Source of the DNA: a virus
IMG/VR virus record: IMGVR_UViG_3300001782_000005
Location: 124,001 to 188,000 of that record
Direction: 5' to 3' (one strand)
Length of the DNA: 64,000 bases
Of this stretch, positions 32,038-39,848 are shown one piece after another. Position numbers and translations under genes: made by a program. The first letter of the stretch is position 1, and each line of letters opens with the position of its first letter. The notes beneath the pieces were generated by a model that saw only the letters and a list, made by a program, of their open reading frames with translations, was not told where the DNA came from and did not search any database.

Positions 32038-32445
32038 TTAGCAATGATATCCTTCAACAGCATGAAGAAGCTGAAGTTGTTTCTGTGTTTCAATAAATTT
32101 GCCTATAGCTTCTTCACCTATAGCTTCTATGAAAGCATCTAAGGCTCTCCCGCCTGTTACTAATTTAACGTTTCCATCTTCTCCAAGTTTATGAAAATAT
32201 GGTTCAGCAATTTCTATATTTAACTTCTTTATTTGTTTAAAAATGAGTATATCAGCGGCTGCTCTAGTTGGGGCTGTAGCAGCATTAAACGAAATATATA
32301 ATCTTTCCTCATTTTCTTTATAAACTAAAATAAAATAATCACAAACAAATGTATGTATACCCGCTTTAGCTGGATCCCCCTGGTAAGTAAAGTCTGTTCC
32401 ATACTCATCTAATTTTTTAATTATTTTTTTAATCATGCTGTTCAT
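32038..32445 (-). CDS. Hypothetical protein (135 aa)
   Basis: ATG at 32445 after CTGGAG. Alpha/beta protein with a beta hairpin (ERLYISFNAATAPTRAAADI) and a Lys/Asn-rich surface. It lies between the terminator at 32522-32549 and the clamp loader, so it is the first gene of a new transcript or is reached by read-through. No motif recognised. Confidence 0.5.
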   Translation of the reverse strand: MNSMIKKIIKKLDEYGTDFTYQGDPAKAGIHTFVCDYFILVYKENEERLYISFNAATAPTRAAADILIFKQIKKLNIEIAEPYFHKLGEDGNVKLVTGGRALDAFIEAIGEEAIGKFIETQKQLQLLHAVEGYHC

Positions 32446-32521
32446 ATTAATTTCTCCAGCACTATTTATTTTTTATTTGTTCCATATCAAAAAAATTTAT
32501 ACTCATATGGTATGAAACCAA

Positions 32522-32549
32522 AAAAAAGAGTTGTGAACAACTCTTTTTT
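32522..32549 (-). terminator. Bidirectional-type intrinsic terminator
   Basis: AAAAAAGAGTTG (32522-32533) pairs perfectly with CAACTCTTTTTT (32538-32549) around TGAA. Six T follow the G-C-containing core on either strand. It lies directly after the stop of the 32550-32765 gene, so on the minus strand it ends that unit. A new promoter for 32445 would be needed but was not identified. Confidence 0.75.
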
Positions 32550-32765
32550 CTACATTTTACCAAGGGTTATTTTTAGGGTCTCAAATAATTGATCCATTGC
32601 GTGCTGTATTTCATCATTAGATATACAATTACGACCAAAACAGATCGAACAAATGGCAACCCCAATAAAATCACCATCCTCAACAATCATTCCTGTTGGA
32701 CGCTGACAGAGATTACACATAATCTCTGTGTCATCTATTGTTATGAAATCTTTATACTGTGCCAT
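32550..32765 (-). CDS. CxxC zinc-ribbon miniprotein (71 aa)
   Basis: ATG at 32765, overlapping the upstream gene by one base. CNLC (about residues 17-20) and CSIC (about 39-42) form a four-Cys ribbon around MIVEDGDFIGVAI, followed by an acidic helix. Single-domain zinc protein; possibly a transcription or translation modulator like many phage miniproteins, but nothing specific can be said. Confidence 0.55.
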   Translation of the reverse strand: MAQYKDFITIDDTEIMCNLCQRPTGMIVEDGDFIGVAICSICFGRNCISNDEIQHAMDQLFETLKITLGKM

Positions 32766-33355
32766 TAATGTACCCCATTTAGTTTTGGTATAAGTATAGG
32801 ATCTCCTCTCCTACATCCAGGACACATCTTTACTTGCCACTCCATTATCCTCTCTTCAATAAGTGATTTTGTCTGAATGTATGGATGTTTCCAATATGTT
32901 CTATTCCAAATTGCAAATATTCCCGCAATAAAGGCCCCATCTTGCTCAGCCTTAAATGCTAAAGCACTAACAGAACTTCCGGTGGTAATTACGTCTTCAA
33001 TTATAATAAGGTTACACCCTGAAAGGTTATGCACTGAAGTTGATCTAAATCTAAATGGATCATTCCATTCATTAACTTTCTCTGCAAATATAAACCTCAC
33101 ACCCAGTTTGTAGGCTAACATGCCTGCCAAAATCCCTCCAGCGTCTGGTGGGCCAGTAATTGTATCAAACTTATATTCAAAGAGAGAGAGTTGAGTAGCT
33201 AACGCATCAACAACTTTTGTTCTCAATATTTCATCATACAGTATCAAGTCTTTATTTACATATTTGAGTGTATGATTTCCTGAACTAAGCTGAAAATGAC
33301 CTTCTACTACAACTCCCCTCTTAACCAAAAGATCCCTAAGGTTTGTTTTTACCAT
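32765..33355 (-). CDS. Orotate phosphoribosyltransferase-like enzyme
   Basis: Type I phosphoribosyltransferase. The PRPP-binding loop is LIIIEDVITTGSSV (about residues 113-126), with the family's TGPPDAGGILAGMLAYKLG segment before it. The C-terminal CPGCRRGDPILIPKLNG resembles OPRTases from thermophiles and cyanobacteria. The reaction would join orotate and PRPP to give OMP; the purine PRTase alternative is less likely because of the N-terminal LSSGNHTLKYVNKD. Length (196) fits. It probably supplies pyrimidine nucleotides during infection. Confidence 0.75.
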   Translation of the reverse strand: MVKTNLRDLLVKRGVVVEGHFQLSSGNHTLKYVNKDLILYDEILRTKVVDALATQLSLFEYKFDTITGPPDAGGILAGMLAYKLGVRFIFAEKVNEWNDPFRFRSTSVHNLSGCNLIIIEDVITTGSSVSALAFKAEQDGAFIAGIFAIWNRTYWKHPYIQTKSLIEERIMEWQVKMCPGCRRGDPILIPKLNGVH

Positions 33356-33770
33356 TCCCTTTCCTTACCATGTTATCAACTACATTTTCAATAAGTTCTT
33401 TATTCAACATAGGAAATGAGTCAATAAAATATTTCTCAGTCCTAATTCGGCATTCTTCACATCTACTAACTAAATCACACCATGCCTTGTTTATAGCGAA
33501 AGAATTCATTTTGATACCTTTCATCCAGGTATCCAAATAAGGAGTAACATCCTCAAGTGGAGATTTATGATTATATCCTCTATATTTCATTTCCTCGACA
33601 ATTTCATCATGCCTATCTCCCAGATATTGAGGAACGAGAAAATGTTTTTGAATATAACCCTTAACTGAGCGACCTCCCCTAATAGTTCCAACAAACATAT
33701 GATGTTCGAGATGCTCTCCAAGTAAGTGTTGTCTGCACATTAATCTAGGTGGTAAAAACCATTGTCTCAT
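33336..33770 (-). CDS. Pyrimidine-dimer DNA glycosylase-like (DenV/Pyr_excise)
   Basis: Resembles the T4 endonuclease V group, which removes UV-made thymine dimers and nicks the DNA. The start MRQWFLPPRLMCRQHLLGEH matches the MRxW...L.RQxLLGEH pattern of the Pyr_excise family, and the SVKGYIQKHFLVP and MKYRGYNHKSPL stretches align with the T4 enzyme's core. Catalytic candidates are the Glu in LLGEH and the N-terminal region. T4's own N-terminal Thr is not present. ATG at 33770 after AAGGAG; C-terminal Cys cluster (SRCEECRIR) is extra. By-eye call. Confidence 0.6.
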   Translation of the reverse strand: MRQWFLPPRLMCRQHLLGEHLEHHMFVGTIRGGRSVKGYIQKHFLVPQYLGDRHDEIVEEMKYRGYNHKSPLEDVTPYLDTWMKGIKMNSFAINKAWCDLVSRCEECRIRTEKYFIDSFPMLNKELIENVVDNMVRKGNGKNKP

Positions 33771-33786
33771 TTGATCTCCTTATCAA

Positions 33787-34047
33787 TTAGAATATGCAGA
33801 GGTATGTAATTACAAAACCATAAATGAGAAGGCTAATAAAAGGAGAGAGAACCTTTAGATCATCAATAGCTGATTTAGTTTTTGTTCTCTTCTGAGTATA
33901 ATTACTATACTTAATACACCCTTCTGTACATATAGCTCCAATAATACATTCTCTACATGGATTTTTACAAAGAGAATCAAGCAACCACGAAGAGCTTCTC
34001 CTTCGCTCTAGTAACTCCTGTGTATAACCACCTTCGGTAATAGTCAT
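33787..34047 (-). CDS. PCx2Cx5Cx3C membrane miniprotein B
   Basis: The start is uncertain: ATG 34047 or a TTG at 33984, both with an AAGGAG 13-14 bases away. The Cys motif NPCRECIIGAICTEGC is followed by a charged linker and one C-terminal membrane helix (about the last 25 residues, SPFISLLIYGFVITYLCIF). It overlaps the helicase gene 3' end. One of four proteins with this cysteine spacing. The membrane anchor is unique in the set. Confidence 0.5.
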   Translation of the reverse strand: MTITEGGYTQELLERRRSSSWLLDSLCKNPCRECIIGAICTEGCIKYSNYTQKRTKTKSAIDDLKVLSPFISLLIYGFVITYLCIF

Positions 34048-35239
34048 CGTCCCAATATCGACTCCTTTCCTCAAATAAAACAACTTTTTTCCACTCACTC
34101 CCCTGTGCTCTATGGACAGAAATAGCATAACCAAAATCAAAAAGGTCAATACTATCAAATCCCGTTCCTTTTATCCTTTCCCTATTCTTCTTAAAGTCCG
34201 CTTTATCAACAACATCACCATATGACTCAACACCAAAACAGCAATTATGAACCAGTCCAGTATACATATCGTTAAAATCATCCATCTCAATAGTGACATT
34301 ATACATATCATCAGAAACGGGCAGCAACCACATAAGGGTTCCAAGTTGGCCATTCATTATCTTAGTAACATAATTATTTCGTAGACAAATAAGTCTCTCA
34401 CCAGGATACGGATCAGGAGCATCAAAACCAAACTTTTGCCTGATCATACTATTTATCAATACCCTAGACTTATTCATCCCACATAAGGCAATGACATCCT
34501 CATTAAAATCAATTGCTTCAAAAATTTCTCGTGATTTCCTTTCACGCCAAGCAATCTTAAAAACGCCCGGATCATGAACTCCATATGGAATTGATCCATT
34601 ATTTCTAACAATCATTGATAATTTTATAATTGGATTTCCCAATGCCTGCCTGTGAATATCTCTGAGAATATAATCTGGTTTCTTCATCAGATAAAAATCT
34701 TCCCCAACAGGAGGCAATTGTCCATGATCTCCAAAAGCAACAATTGGTACCTGGTAACTGTTTAGATCTTTCCATATCTCTTCATTGACCATAGATGCCT
34801 CATCAATTATGATCATATCACAAGGGATCTCAAGTTTCTTTTTCCAACCACTAATTACTTTCTTTCCCCATTTATCTATTTTATATATTGGTTGGTATAC
34901 TAAAGAATGAATAGTCCCAATAAAATCTGCGGAATAGACTGCGTCAGCATCTCGTAACCTTGTAGCAAGAACTGAAGATGCTTTGCCTGTAAATGCACAA
35001 AAAGCAACAGTATATCCTCTTCCAATTTTATAAATTTCATTTCTGAGATGTGGAATAAGGTGAGTCTTGCCAGTACCTGCATATCCACCAACTAGTCTAT
35101 AATTATCCGGTTTTGGAACAACCAAACCTTCAAAATCAGAACTGGCAAATACTCTAACATAACTGGGTTTGATTACATACCTAACCCAATCTACTAACTC
35201 CTTTAAAACATGGGATTGTTCAGAACTTAGATTATTCAC
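33977..35239 (-). CDS. Dda/RecD-like SF1 helicase
   Basis: ATP-driven DNA helicase of superfamily 1B. GTG at 35239, six bases after GAGG. Motifs in order: GGYAGTGKTHL (Walker A), FTGKASSVLA (Ia), MIIIDEASMV (II), FGDHGQLPPVGED (III), YAISVHRAQGSEWKK (V) and WLYTGVTRAKEKLFVV (VI). About 420 residues against 439 in T4 Dda. Dda helps start origin replication and remodels protein-DNA complexes. It is the largest gene in this part of the block. Confidence 0.85.
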   Translation of the reverse strand: MNNLSSEQSHVLKELVDWVRYVIKPSYVRVFASSDFEGLVVPKPDNYRLVGGYAGTGKTHLIPHLRNEIYKIGRGYTVAFCAFTGKASSVLATRLRDADAVYSADFIGTIHSLVYQPIYKIDKWGKKVISGWKKKLEIPCDMIIIDEASMVNEEIWKDLNSYQVPIVAFGDHGQLPPVGEDFYLMKKPDYILRDIHRQALGNPIIKLSMIVRNNGSIPYGVHDPGVFKIAWRERKSREIFEAIDFNEDVIALCGMNKSRVLINSMIRQKFGFDAPDPYPGERLICLRNNYVTKIMNGQLGTLMWLLPVSDDMYNVTIEMDDFNDMYTGLVHNCCFGVESYGDVVDKADFKKNRERIKGTGFDSIDLFDFGYAISVHRAQGSEWKKVVLFEERSRYWDDDYYRRWLYTGVTRAKEKLFVVA

Positions 35240-35492
35240 TGTAGTCCTCAAGTAATTTTGTTATTTTAACTAACACATGACCAAGAAATTTTCTCGGATC
35301 CTTAATATTCTTTAACTCAATCTGACTAAGAAGTATGGTCTTTAAATCAGTAAAAAATGAATCAAATCCAATAGCGATACCCGATGGTGTCTTCTCTTTG
35401 GCCATCAAACACTTCTTACCTGGAGTAATTGGATGTATAAAACCACACTCAGGACATGTATCGCCTCTAGTCTGAATGTCGCCTGTTTTCAT
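35232..35492 (-). CDS. CxxC protein (86 aa) preceding the helicase
   Basis: ATG at 35492 after AGAGGTG. The N-terminus has TCPECGFIHPITPGKKCLMA, a CxxC...C zinc-type knuckle with a His; the rest is a helical tail (KTILLSQIELKNIKDPRKFL). It overlaps the helicase start by 8 bases, so it is translationally linked to it. A helicase partner is possible but only by position. Confidence 0.55.
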   Translation of the reverse strand: MKTGDIQTRGDTCPECGFIHPITPGKKCLMAKEKTPSGIAIGFDSFFTDLKTILLSQIELKNIKDPRKFLGHVLVKITKLLEDYSE

Positions 35493-35501
35493 AGACCACC
35501 T

Positions 35502-35654
35502 CTAAAAGAAAATCCATTTAATGTATTTACTAATCCCAATCAACCAAGGGATTAAACCAAATAAAATAAATACCAAAAGTGCCCCCCAAACAATAACCTT
35601 AGCAGAAAGGTCATCTCCTTCACGCTTCCAATATTCAATTGCTCTTTCTATCAT
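35502..35654 (-). CDS. Small membrane protein (50 aa)
   Basis: ATG at 35654, five bases after GGAG. The charged N-terminus (MIERAIEYWKREGDDLS) is followed by one hydrophobic helix (about 20-40, VIVWGALLVFILFGLIPWLI) and a basic end (SKYIKWIFF). It fills the gap between the CxxC protein and the next gene. The N-in, C-out arrangement and the lack of any family make it a small membrane peptide of unknown role. Confidence 0.6.
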   Translation of the reverse strand: MIERAIEYWKREGDDLSAKVIVWGALLVFILFGLIPWLIGISKYIKWIFF

Positions 35655-35724
35655 GACTACTCCAATCTTTTTATTTATTTTTTGTTCCCCCCCAGGATTA
35701 AAGTATCCCGGGAGGGGACAAATG

Positions 35725-35982
35725 TTATAGAAAAATTTCAGACCACCCCATCTCCTCTTTCTTCAAAACTGCTCTAGCATTTCTAATAGCTTCGGGTAAT
35801 ATAAGTATAGGTTTAACACAGGCCCAACAACGATGTATTCCCGACACGGGCGGTTGATTATGGGTTTTGTTACCACAGTCTCCACACTCAAAACTCATAA
35901 ACTCCTGACCACCTTTCATAGTTAAGGTTATCTCTCTCATGACCGAATTCTTGTTGTAACGAATTTTCGTGTGACAAGTCAT
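35725..35982 (-). CDS. Zinc-ribbon protein (85 aa)
   Basis: ATG at 35982, seven bases after GAGGAGG; the longer frame to 36033 is rejected because the ribosome site lies inside it. The protein has CGDCGNK (about residues 33-39) and CWAC (about 52-55), together a four-Cys zinc ribbon, then a helical end (EAIRNARAVLKKEEMGW). It overlaps the upstream gene by 4 bases. Role unknown. Confidence 0.55.
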   Translation of the reverse strand: MTCHTKIRYNKNSVMREITLTMKGGQEFMSFECGDCGNKTHNQPPVSGIHRCWACVKPILILPEAIRNARAVLKKEEMGWSEIFL

Positions 35983-36191
35983 TTTTTGTGCCTCCTCATT
36001 ATTTTTAGAACTTTCTCTGTAAGGATCATCCAACCGTCATCATATCTATGTTTAATATTATGATCCTCAAACCCGCGCGGTCTTACAATTTTATAAGTAT
36101 AAATTTTCCTCCTCTTGCTTCTACTTTCTTGTCTCCTCACTTGAATTTGACCTATTCTCTCAAAATCCACATATGCACATATTATTAACAA
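35979..36191 (-). CDS. Small basic protein (70 aa), TTG start
   Basis: TTG at 36191, nine bases after GGAGG. A strongly basic middle (RRQESRSKRRKIYTYKIVRP) suggests nucleic-acid contact, and the rest is mixed. It overlaps the next gene by 4 bases. No family recognised. Confidence 0.5.
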   Translation of the reverse strand: MLIICAYVDFERIGQIQVRRQESRSKRRKIYTYKIVRPRGFEDHNIKHRYDDGWMILTEKVLKIMRRHKK

Positions 36192-36192
36192 G

Positions 36193-36717
36193 TTATCCGT
36201 CCTCCCTCAAAACTTTAAAATCAAAAGGACCCAAATTCCCACTATAAACCTGATCAATAAAATTCTGCTCCTGAGTCATGAGAAGATTTATTGCCTTCTT
36301 GTCATTCGTATATCCTATATGATTAGGATCAATATATTCAAGAGTCATTATCCGCTCACTATCAGTTACAGGAAAGAACCTAAGACCTTTCTCTTCTGAA
36401 GCATCAATTATGCTCGGTATCCCATCAGTAAGTCTAAGTCCACACTCTTTAGCAATCCATTCAACATAAACTTTATCCTCAATAGGAATAGACATAACTC
36501 CCCATATCATCTCTTCCCACTTGACCATGACAAGTTGAAATAAATCATTCTTAGGAGTATCTGGAGGATAATGTCTATATTCCAAAATAGACCCAAATAG
36601 ACCTACACCAATCCTAATAGGTATCAACATACCAATTATAAAAAATCTACTCTCATCTTTAGTCATCTCCCTGAGTTCATCATCGTTCATTGGACGACTT
36701 ATCTCTGGTATTGGCAT
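36193..36717 (-). CDS. Hypothetical protein (174 aa)
   Basis: ATG at 36717 after GGGAGG. Soluble alpha/beta protein whose centre (IWGVMSIPIEDKVYVEWIAK then ECGLRLTDG) looks like a folded core, with an acidic C-terminal helix. One base separates it from the basic miniprotein. No motif recognised. Confidence 0.5.
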   Translation of the reverse strand: MPIPEISRPMNDDELREMTKDESRFFIIGMLIPIRIGVGLFGSILEYRHYPPDTPKNDLFQLVMVKWEEMIWGVMSIPIEDKVYVEWIAKECGLRLTDGIPSIIDASEEKGLRFFPVTDSERIMTLEYIDPNHIGYTNDKKAINLLMTQEQNFIDQVYSGNLGPFDFKVLREDG

Positions 36718-36728
36718 ATATCCTCCCT

Positions 36729-37754
36729 CTACTTTTTTATTTTCCCTATCTTATAATCTTTCTCAATAATGCCTACCTTCTTATCTCCCCTAGTATGCAT
36801 TGGAACCCAATATACACCTTTATGACGTCCAAAAAGACCTCGTCCCTCTCGACAATCTCGAAAGTGACCTCGACAAATATGAAGAGCTCGTCTCAAACCT
36901 ACTTTATCACTCTTCCCCTCATATTTCAAAATTTTCCTTGCTGCATCTATTTCGAGAGTTTTAAATTTCATTAGAGGTCTTTTTCCCTTTTTCTCTCGAT
37001 ATTTGTTAATTCTCACTTCACTTTTTCTCTCAACTGCTTCAACATTCTTACAGTGTAGTAAAGATACTCCAAAGAGAGAAGGAAGTATAGTTGTGAAGAA
37101 AATAAGATTATTAACATCTTCACCATCATCGAATCCTGCTAATGTAGGAGCAGGTTTTACAACTGGAAGGTGATCAAATTCACTAACTCTCTTAGTCGCA
37201 AACAGTTCTTGACCTTGATCATCAAGGTAACTATTATATATACCGGCACAACTATAACCTTCCTTGAATTTCATACTTTTTAAAAAGATTATATGAATAA
37301 CAACCCAATTAATTAAGCTATCATCCATATGAACTAATCTTCCTTCTACTTCTAGTTGATGACTCCAAAGACCAATTCTAGAGATTCGTCGAAATAATTT
37401 CCCATGATCTTTTTTTGAAAGGCCAAGCGAAAATGCACCAACTCTCTTTACCCTAGAGAAATAATTCTTTACCAGTTCATTAGCAATTGATATAGTAGGA
37501 ACTGTAAACTCAAACCAACTAAATGGCCACGGTGGCGATAAGCAAGGAAATATTTTACTATCCCACCAAGACCACACATCCTTCTCGCCAGTATATATCC
37601 ATTTTGAGACGTTAGATAACTCAACAAAGGTAGTATGACCAAGTAGAACTTCCTCTACATCTATACTTATCTCATGGAAAATATAAGCACTAAGTTGCTC
37701 AATTAAAAACTTTATATCATAGATAATATCATCTAGATATTCATCAATAAACAT
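36729..37754 (-). CDS. Conserved protein with HICRGHF C-terminal module (341 aa)
   Basis: The start is the ATG at 37754 (the GTG three bases before is also possible) after AAAGGAG. The N-terminal 240 residues are helical with no motif. The C-terminus has RRALHICRGHFRDCREGRGL, then FGRHKGVYWVPMHTRGDKKV, and ends EKDYKI. This HICRGHF...GxYWxxxHxRG module recurs in phage and bacterial proteins of unknown role and looks like a small nucleic-acid-binding or metal site (several His and Cys). It is not a known nuclease motif. Confidence 0.55.
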   Translation of the reverse strand: MFIDEYLDDIIYDIKFLIEQLSAYIFHEISIDVEEVLLGHTTFVELSNVSKWIYTGEKDVWSWWDSKIFPCLSPPWPFSWFEFTVPTISIANELVKNYFSRVKRVGAFSLGLSKKDHGKLFRRISRIGLWSHQLEVEGRLVHMDDSLINWVVIHIIFLKSMKFKEGYSCAGIYNSYLDDQGQELFATKRVSEFDHLPVVKPAPTLAGFDDGEDVNNLIFFTTILPSLFGVSLLHCKNVEAVERKSEVRINKYREKKGKRPLMKFKTLEIDAARKILKYEGKSDKVGLRRALHICRGHFRDCREGRGLFGRHKGVYWVPMHTRGDKKVGIIEKDYKIGKIKK

Positions 37755-37766
37755 CACAATCTCCTT

Positions 37767-38141
37767 TCATATACCAATTCTCTCAAGTCCAAATGGACTG
37801 GCATTAAATCTATGCCTACATTTAGCACACATTATATTAGTACAAAGTCCTCCTTGAGGTCCCTCAAGAAATTCCCGACCACCACAATCCGGACAGCAAT
37901 TATACTTTCTAGCTATCCTTGTTAATTCTTCATCATCCATCACAACCTTATCACATATTTCAGTACAATTAGTTGTAACTATACAATCAGTGCAGGGAAA
38001 TAATTCTCTTTCAATTCTCATAACTACATTTGTTGGTTTAACCATTTCATAGGTAACTTCTGATGGATGCTCATATTCTCCATCTTTCAAAAACCCAAAA
38101 AGTTTAAACATCTGAGTACAGAAATCCCAAACGAATGACAT
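37767..38141 (-). CDS. PCx2Cx5Cx3C protein C with zinc ribbon (124 aa)
   Basis: The ATG at 38141 follows AAAGGAA; a TTG upstream is less likely. The Cys motif FPCTDCIVTTNCTEIC (about residues 48-62) is followed by a second zinc-type pair set, CCPDCGG and CTNIMCAKC, near the end. That gives two metal centres in one small protein. It overlaps none of its neighbours and lies next to the 38.5 kb promoter region. Function unknown. Confidence 0.55.
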   Translation of the reverse strand: MSFVWDFCTQMFKLFGFLKDGEYEHPSEVTYEMVKPTNVVMRIERELFPCTDCIVTTNCTEICDKVVMDDEELTRIARKYNCCPDCGGREFLEGPQGGLCTNIMCAKCRHRFNASPFGLERIGI

Positions 38142-38152
38142 TTTTTTCCTTT

Positions 38153-38461
38153 CTACCAACCAGGTCCAGCTACAGAATATTTATAACTACAACCTTTACA
38201 TCTATAAATATTTCCCAATGCTGGCGGTTGACAATCACGAAACCATTCGGTTTCTCCGGTTCTTTGAATAATTCCCCCACAGTATGGACACATACCCGGA
38301 TATATATCACTTATGTAGCTAACTTGTGCCTGGTCAACTTTATCACACCTCTCTTGGCAAGTCTGAATCAATATGCATCCGGTACATGGATATTTGAATC
38401 TTCTAATTTCCCACTCGTATTTTAACTTCTTTATCCACATTCTAAACCGATAACCCACCAT
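38153..38461 (-). CDS. PCx2Cx5Cx3C protein D with zinc ribbon (102 aa)
   Basis: The ATG at 38461 (MVGYRFRMWIKKLKYEWE) has AAGGAGG just before it; the longer frame to 38503 starts only two bases from the promoter element. The motif YPCTGCILIQTCQERC (about 24-38) and a CPYCGG plus CKGC ribbon repeat the layout of the next gene, so C and D are close paralogues. It is the first gene of the long minus-strand unit driven by the promoter at 38506-38519. Confidence 0.6.
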   Translation of the reverse strand: MVGYRFRMWIKKLKYEWEIRRFKYPCTGCILIQTCQERCDKVDQAQVSYISDIYPGMCPYCGGIIQRTGETEWFRDCQPPALGNIYRCKGCSYKYSVAGPGW

Positions 38462-38505
38462 ACCCTCCTTCCAATTAAAAAAATCAACAAGTCTATTATT
38501 CATAA

Positions 38506-38519
38506 ATTAATATATATAG
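38506..38519 (-). promoter_or_regulatory. Phage promoter element, copy 3
   Basis: Exact ATTAATATATATAG. It lies 44 bases upstream of the ATG at 38461 chosen by its AAGGAGG site, which gives a normal leader. It heads the leftward run of replication genes and faces the Rep-like gene that starts rightward at 38625. Confidence 0.65.
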
Positions 38520-38624
38520 TGGATTGAAGGTTTAAAAATAAGAAAATTTCTACTGAATGAGATACTTTTTTAGAATATAGTAACAAATGAATGATAGAAT
38601 CAGTTTGGAGGGAGTAGTGCAAAT

Positions 38625-39569
38625 ATGAATATAAAAATTGAACGATCTATACGACAAGCATTGTGTCCATGTAGGTATGGTTCGTGGGGTAGTAAATTCA
38701 AATGTAGCTCCTTAAATGGTTCAAAACCATTATTTAATATAGATCATATGCTACTAGTTAACATTATTCAAGATATGTTAATTCAGAATTATTGGGATGG
38801 GAGGAACAACGGAGAAATACCCAAATCCTGGAAAAATCCAATAGTTTGGAAAGGTATTAAACCATTGATACATAGAGGAGATTGGTTCAATATATATAAT
38901 GGTACATCAACTGAGCGTTCAAAAGATTATACTTATACCTATCTATATAATAAATATCCCTTTCTAAAGGAGCGTATAAAACATGCCGGATCATTGAAAA
39001 AGTTGATTCTAGAGCTTAATAATATGAGATTCAACTTAGTTATGAGAGTAAGAGCAGTATATCATGCGAAAAAGAAGATGTACAATTATCAAACTCATAA
39101 AGATTATAATAAAGAATATCCTGAATACGATAGTTTCTTTATGAATACAATGAATAAACCAGCATCAAAATTATTTAACTTTGAGATAACCAAGGAAGAA
39201 AAATTTAGTAGAGGTGGTATATCAGATATTGAATTTCATATAAAGATGAACAATATATACTTCTATTCAATGTACCAGGGTGCCATGTATGTAACTATCG
39301 ACTGGATACCCGAGGAGATATATACCCTGAAGATGAACAATTATAGTAAATTTCTTTATATACTAATGCTAGCAGGGAAGGTAAAAAAGGACTATGAGTA
39401 TAACTTGGGTGAAATAGTTGAAAAACTACAGCTGAAACCTAATCAAAAGAAGAGTCAATTATGTATGCTCATTGATAGGTACTTAGATGATCTGGTGCAA
39501 AATAACTTTATCGAAGTAGAATCAAGGGGTGGATTTAAGAATAGAAGATATATTATAAATAGAAAGTGA
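38625..39569 (+). CDS. Rep-like replication initiator (winged helix)
   Basis: Probable origin-binding initiator. ATG at 38625 after GGAGGGAG at long spacing; 314 residues. The C-terminal 110 residues read as a Rep-type winged helix: YSKFLYILMLAGKVKKDYEY, then NLGEIVEKLQLKP, then IDRYLDDLVQNNFIEVES and a final beta wing (GGFKNRRYIINRK), the layout of plasmid RepA/RepE C-terminal domains. The N-terminus holds CPCRYGSWGSKFKC, a possible metal site. Direct 20-bp repeats start four bases after the stop, as iterons do beside rep genes. No nicking or polymerase motif is seen. The call is by fold pattern and context. Confidence 0.6.
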   Translation: MNIKIERSIRQALCPCRYGSWGSKFKCSSLNGSKPLFNIDHMLLVNIIQDMLIQNYWDGRNNGEIPKSWKNPIVWKGIKPLIHRGDWFNIYNGTSTERSKDYTYTYLYNKYPFLKERIKHAGSLKKLILELNNMRFNLVMRVRAVYHAKKKMYNYQTHKDYNKEYPEYDSFFMNTMNKPASKLFNFEITKEEKFSRGGISDIEFHIKMNNIYFYSMYQGAMYVTIDWIPEEIYTLKMNNYSKFLYILMLAGKVKKDYEYNLGEIVEKLQLKPNQKKSQLCMLIDRYLDDLVQNNFIEVESRGGFKNRRYIINRK

Positions 39570-39572
39570 GGT

Positions 39573-39666
39573 AAAAAGTATATTCATTACCCAAAAAGTA
39601 TATTCATTACCCAAAAAGTATATTCATTACCCAAAAAGTATATTCATTACCCAAAAAGTATATTCA
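39573..39666. repeat. Iteron-like tandem repeat, 20 bp x 4.7
   Basis: Four complete, identical copies of AAAAAGTATATTCATTACCC (39573-39592, 39593-39612, 39613-39632, 39633-39652) plus a 14-base partial copy to 39666. The 20-bp unit is about two helical turns, so each copy presents the same DNA face. I saw no copy elsewhere in the window. It lies between the Rep-like gene and the next operon, in AT-rich DNA. Best read as an initiator-binding iteron array and candidate replication origin; autoregulation of rep is also possible. Confidence 0.75.
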
Positions 39667-39748
39667 AGAGGCCATAAAAATTTGAATAAAATTAAAGATT
39701 TACAGAACCACATTTTCCCTGATTTATGATAATGATTTATGACACTCC

Positions 39749-39775
39749 GGTGTGGTTCATTGGTTTCACCACACC
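39749..39775 (+). promoter_or_regulatory. Hairpin in the leader of the 39849 operon
   Basis: GGTGTGGT (39749-39756) pairs perfectly with ACCACACC (39768-39775) around an 11-base loop. It lies 74 bases upstream of the start of the 663-residue gene. On the plus strand only TTTT four bases further on follows, so it is a weak terminator at best. It could be a leader structure, or part of the origin region next to the repeats. Bases 39667-39748 are AT-rich and hold no gene that I can support. Confidence 0.45.
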
Positions 39776-39848
39776 AAAGTGCTTTTGGGCATACGCCTTA
39801 TACGTTAAAGAACAAATCAAAAAGAAAAACAAAAAAGGAGATCAACGA

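Noticed and set aside
35690-35725. GC-rich inverted repeat (CCCCCCCAGGAT with a near match) before the 50-residue gene
   Set aside because: On the minus strand it is followed by A-rich, not T-rich, sequence and the pairing is imperfect, so it is not called a terminator.
39726-39848. N-terminal extension of the 663-residue protein from an upstream ATG
   Set aside because: It runs through a perfect hairpin and lacks a ribosome site, whereas the ATG at 39849 has AAAGGAG.
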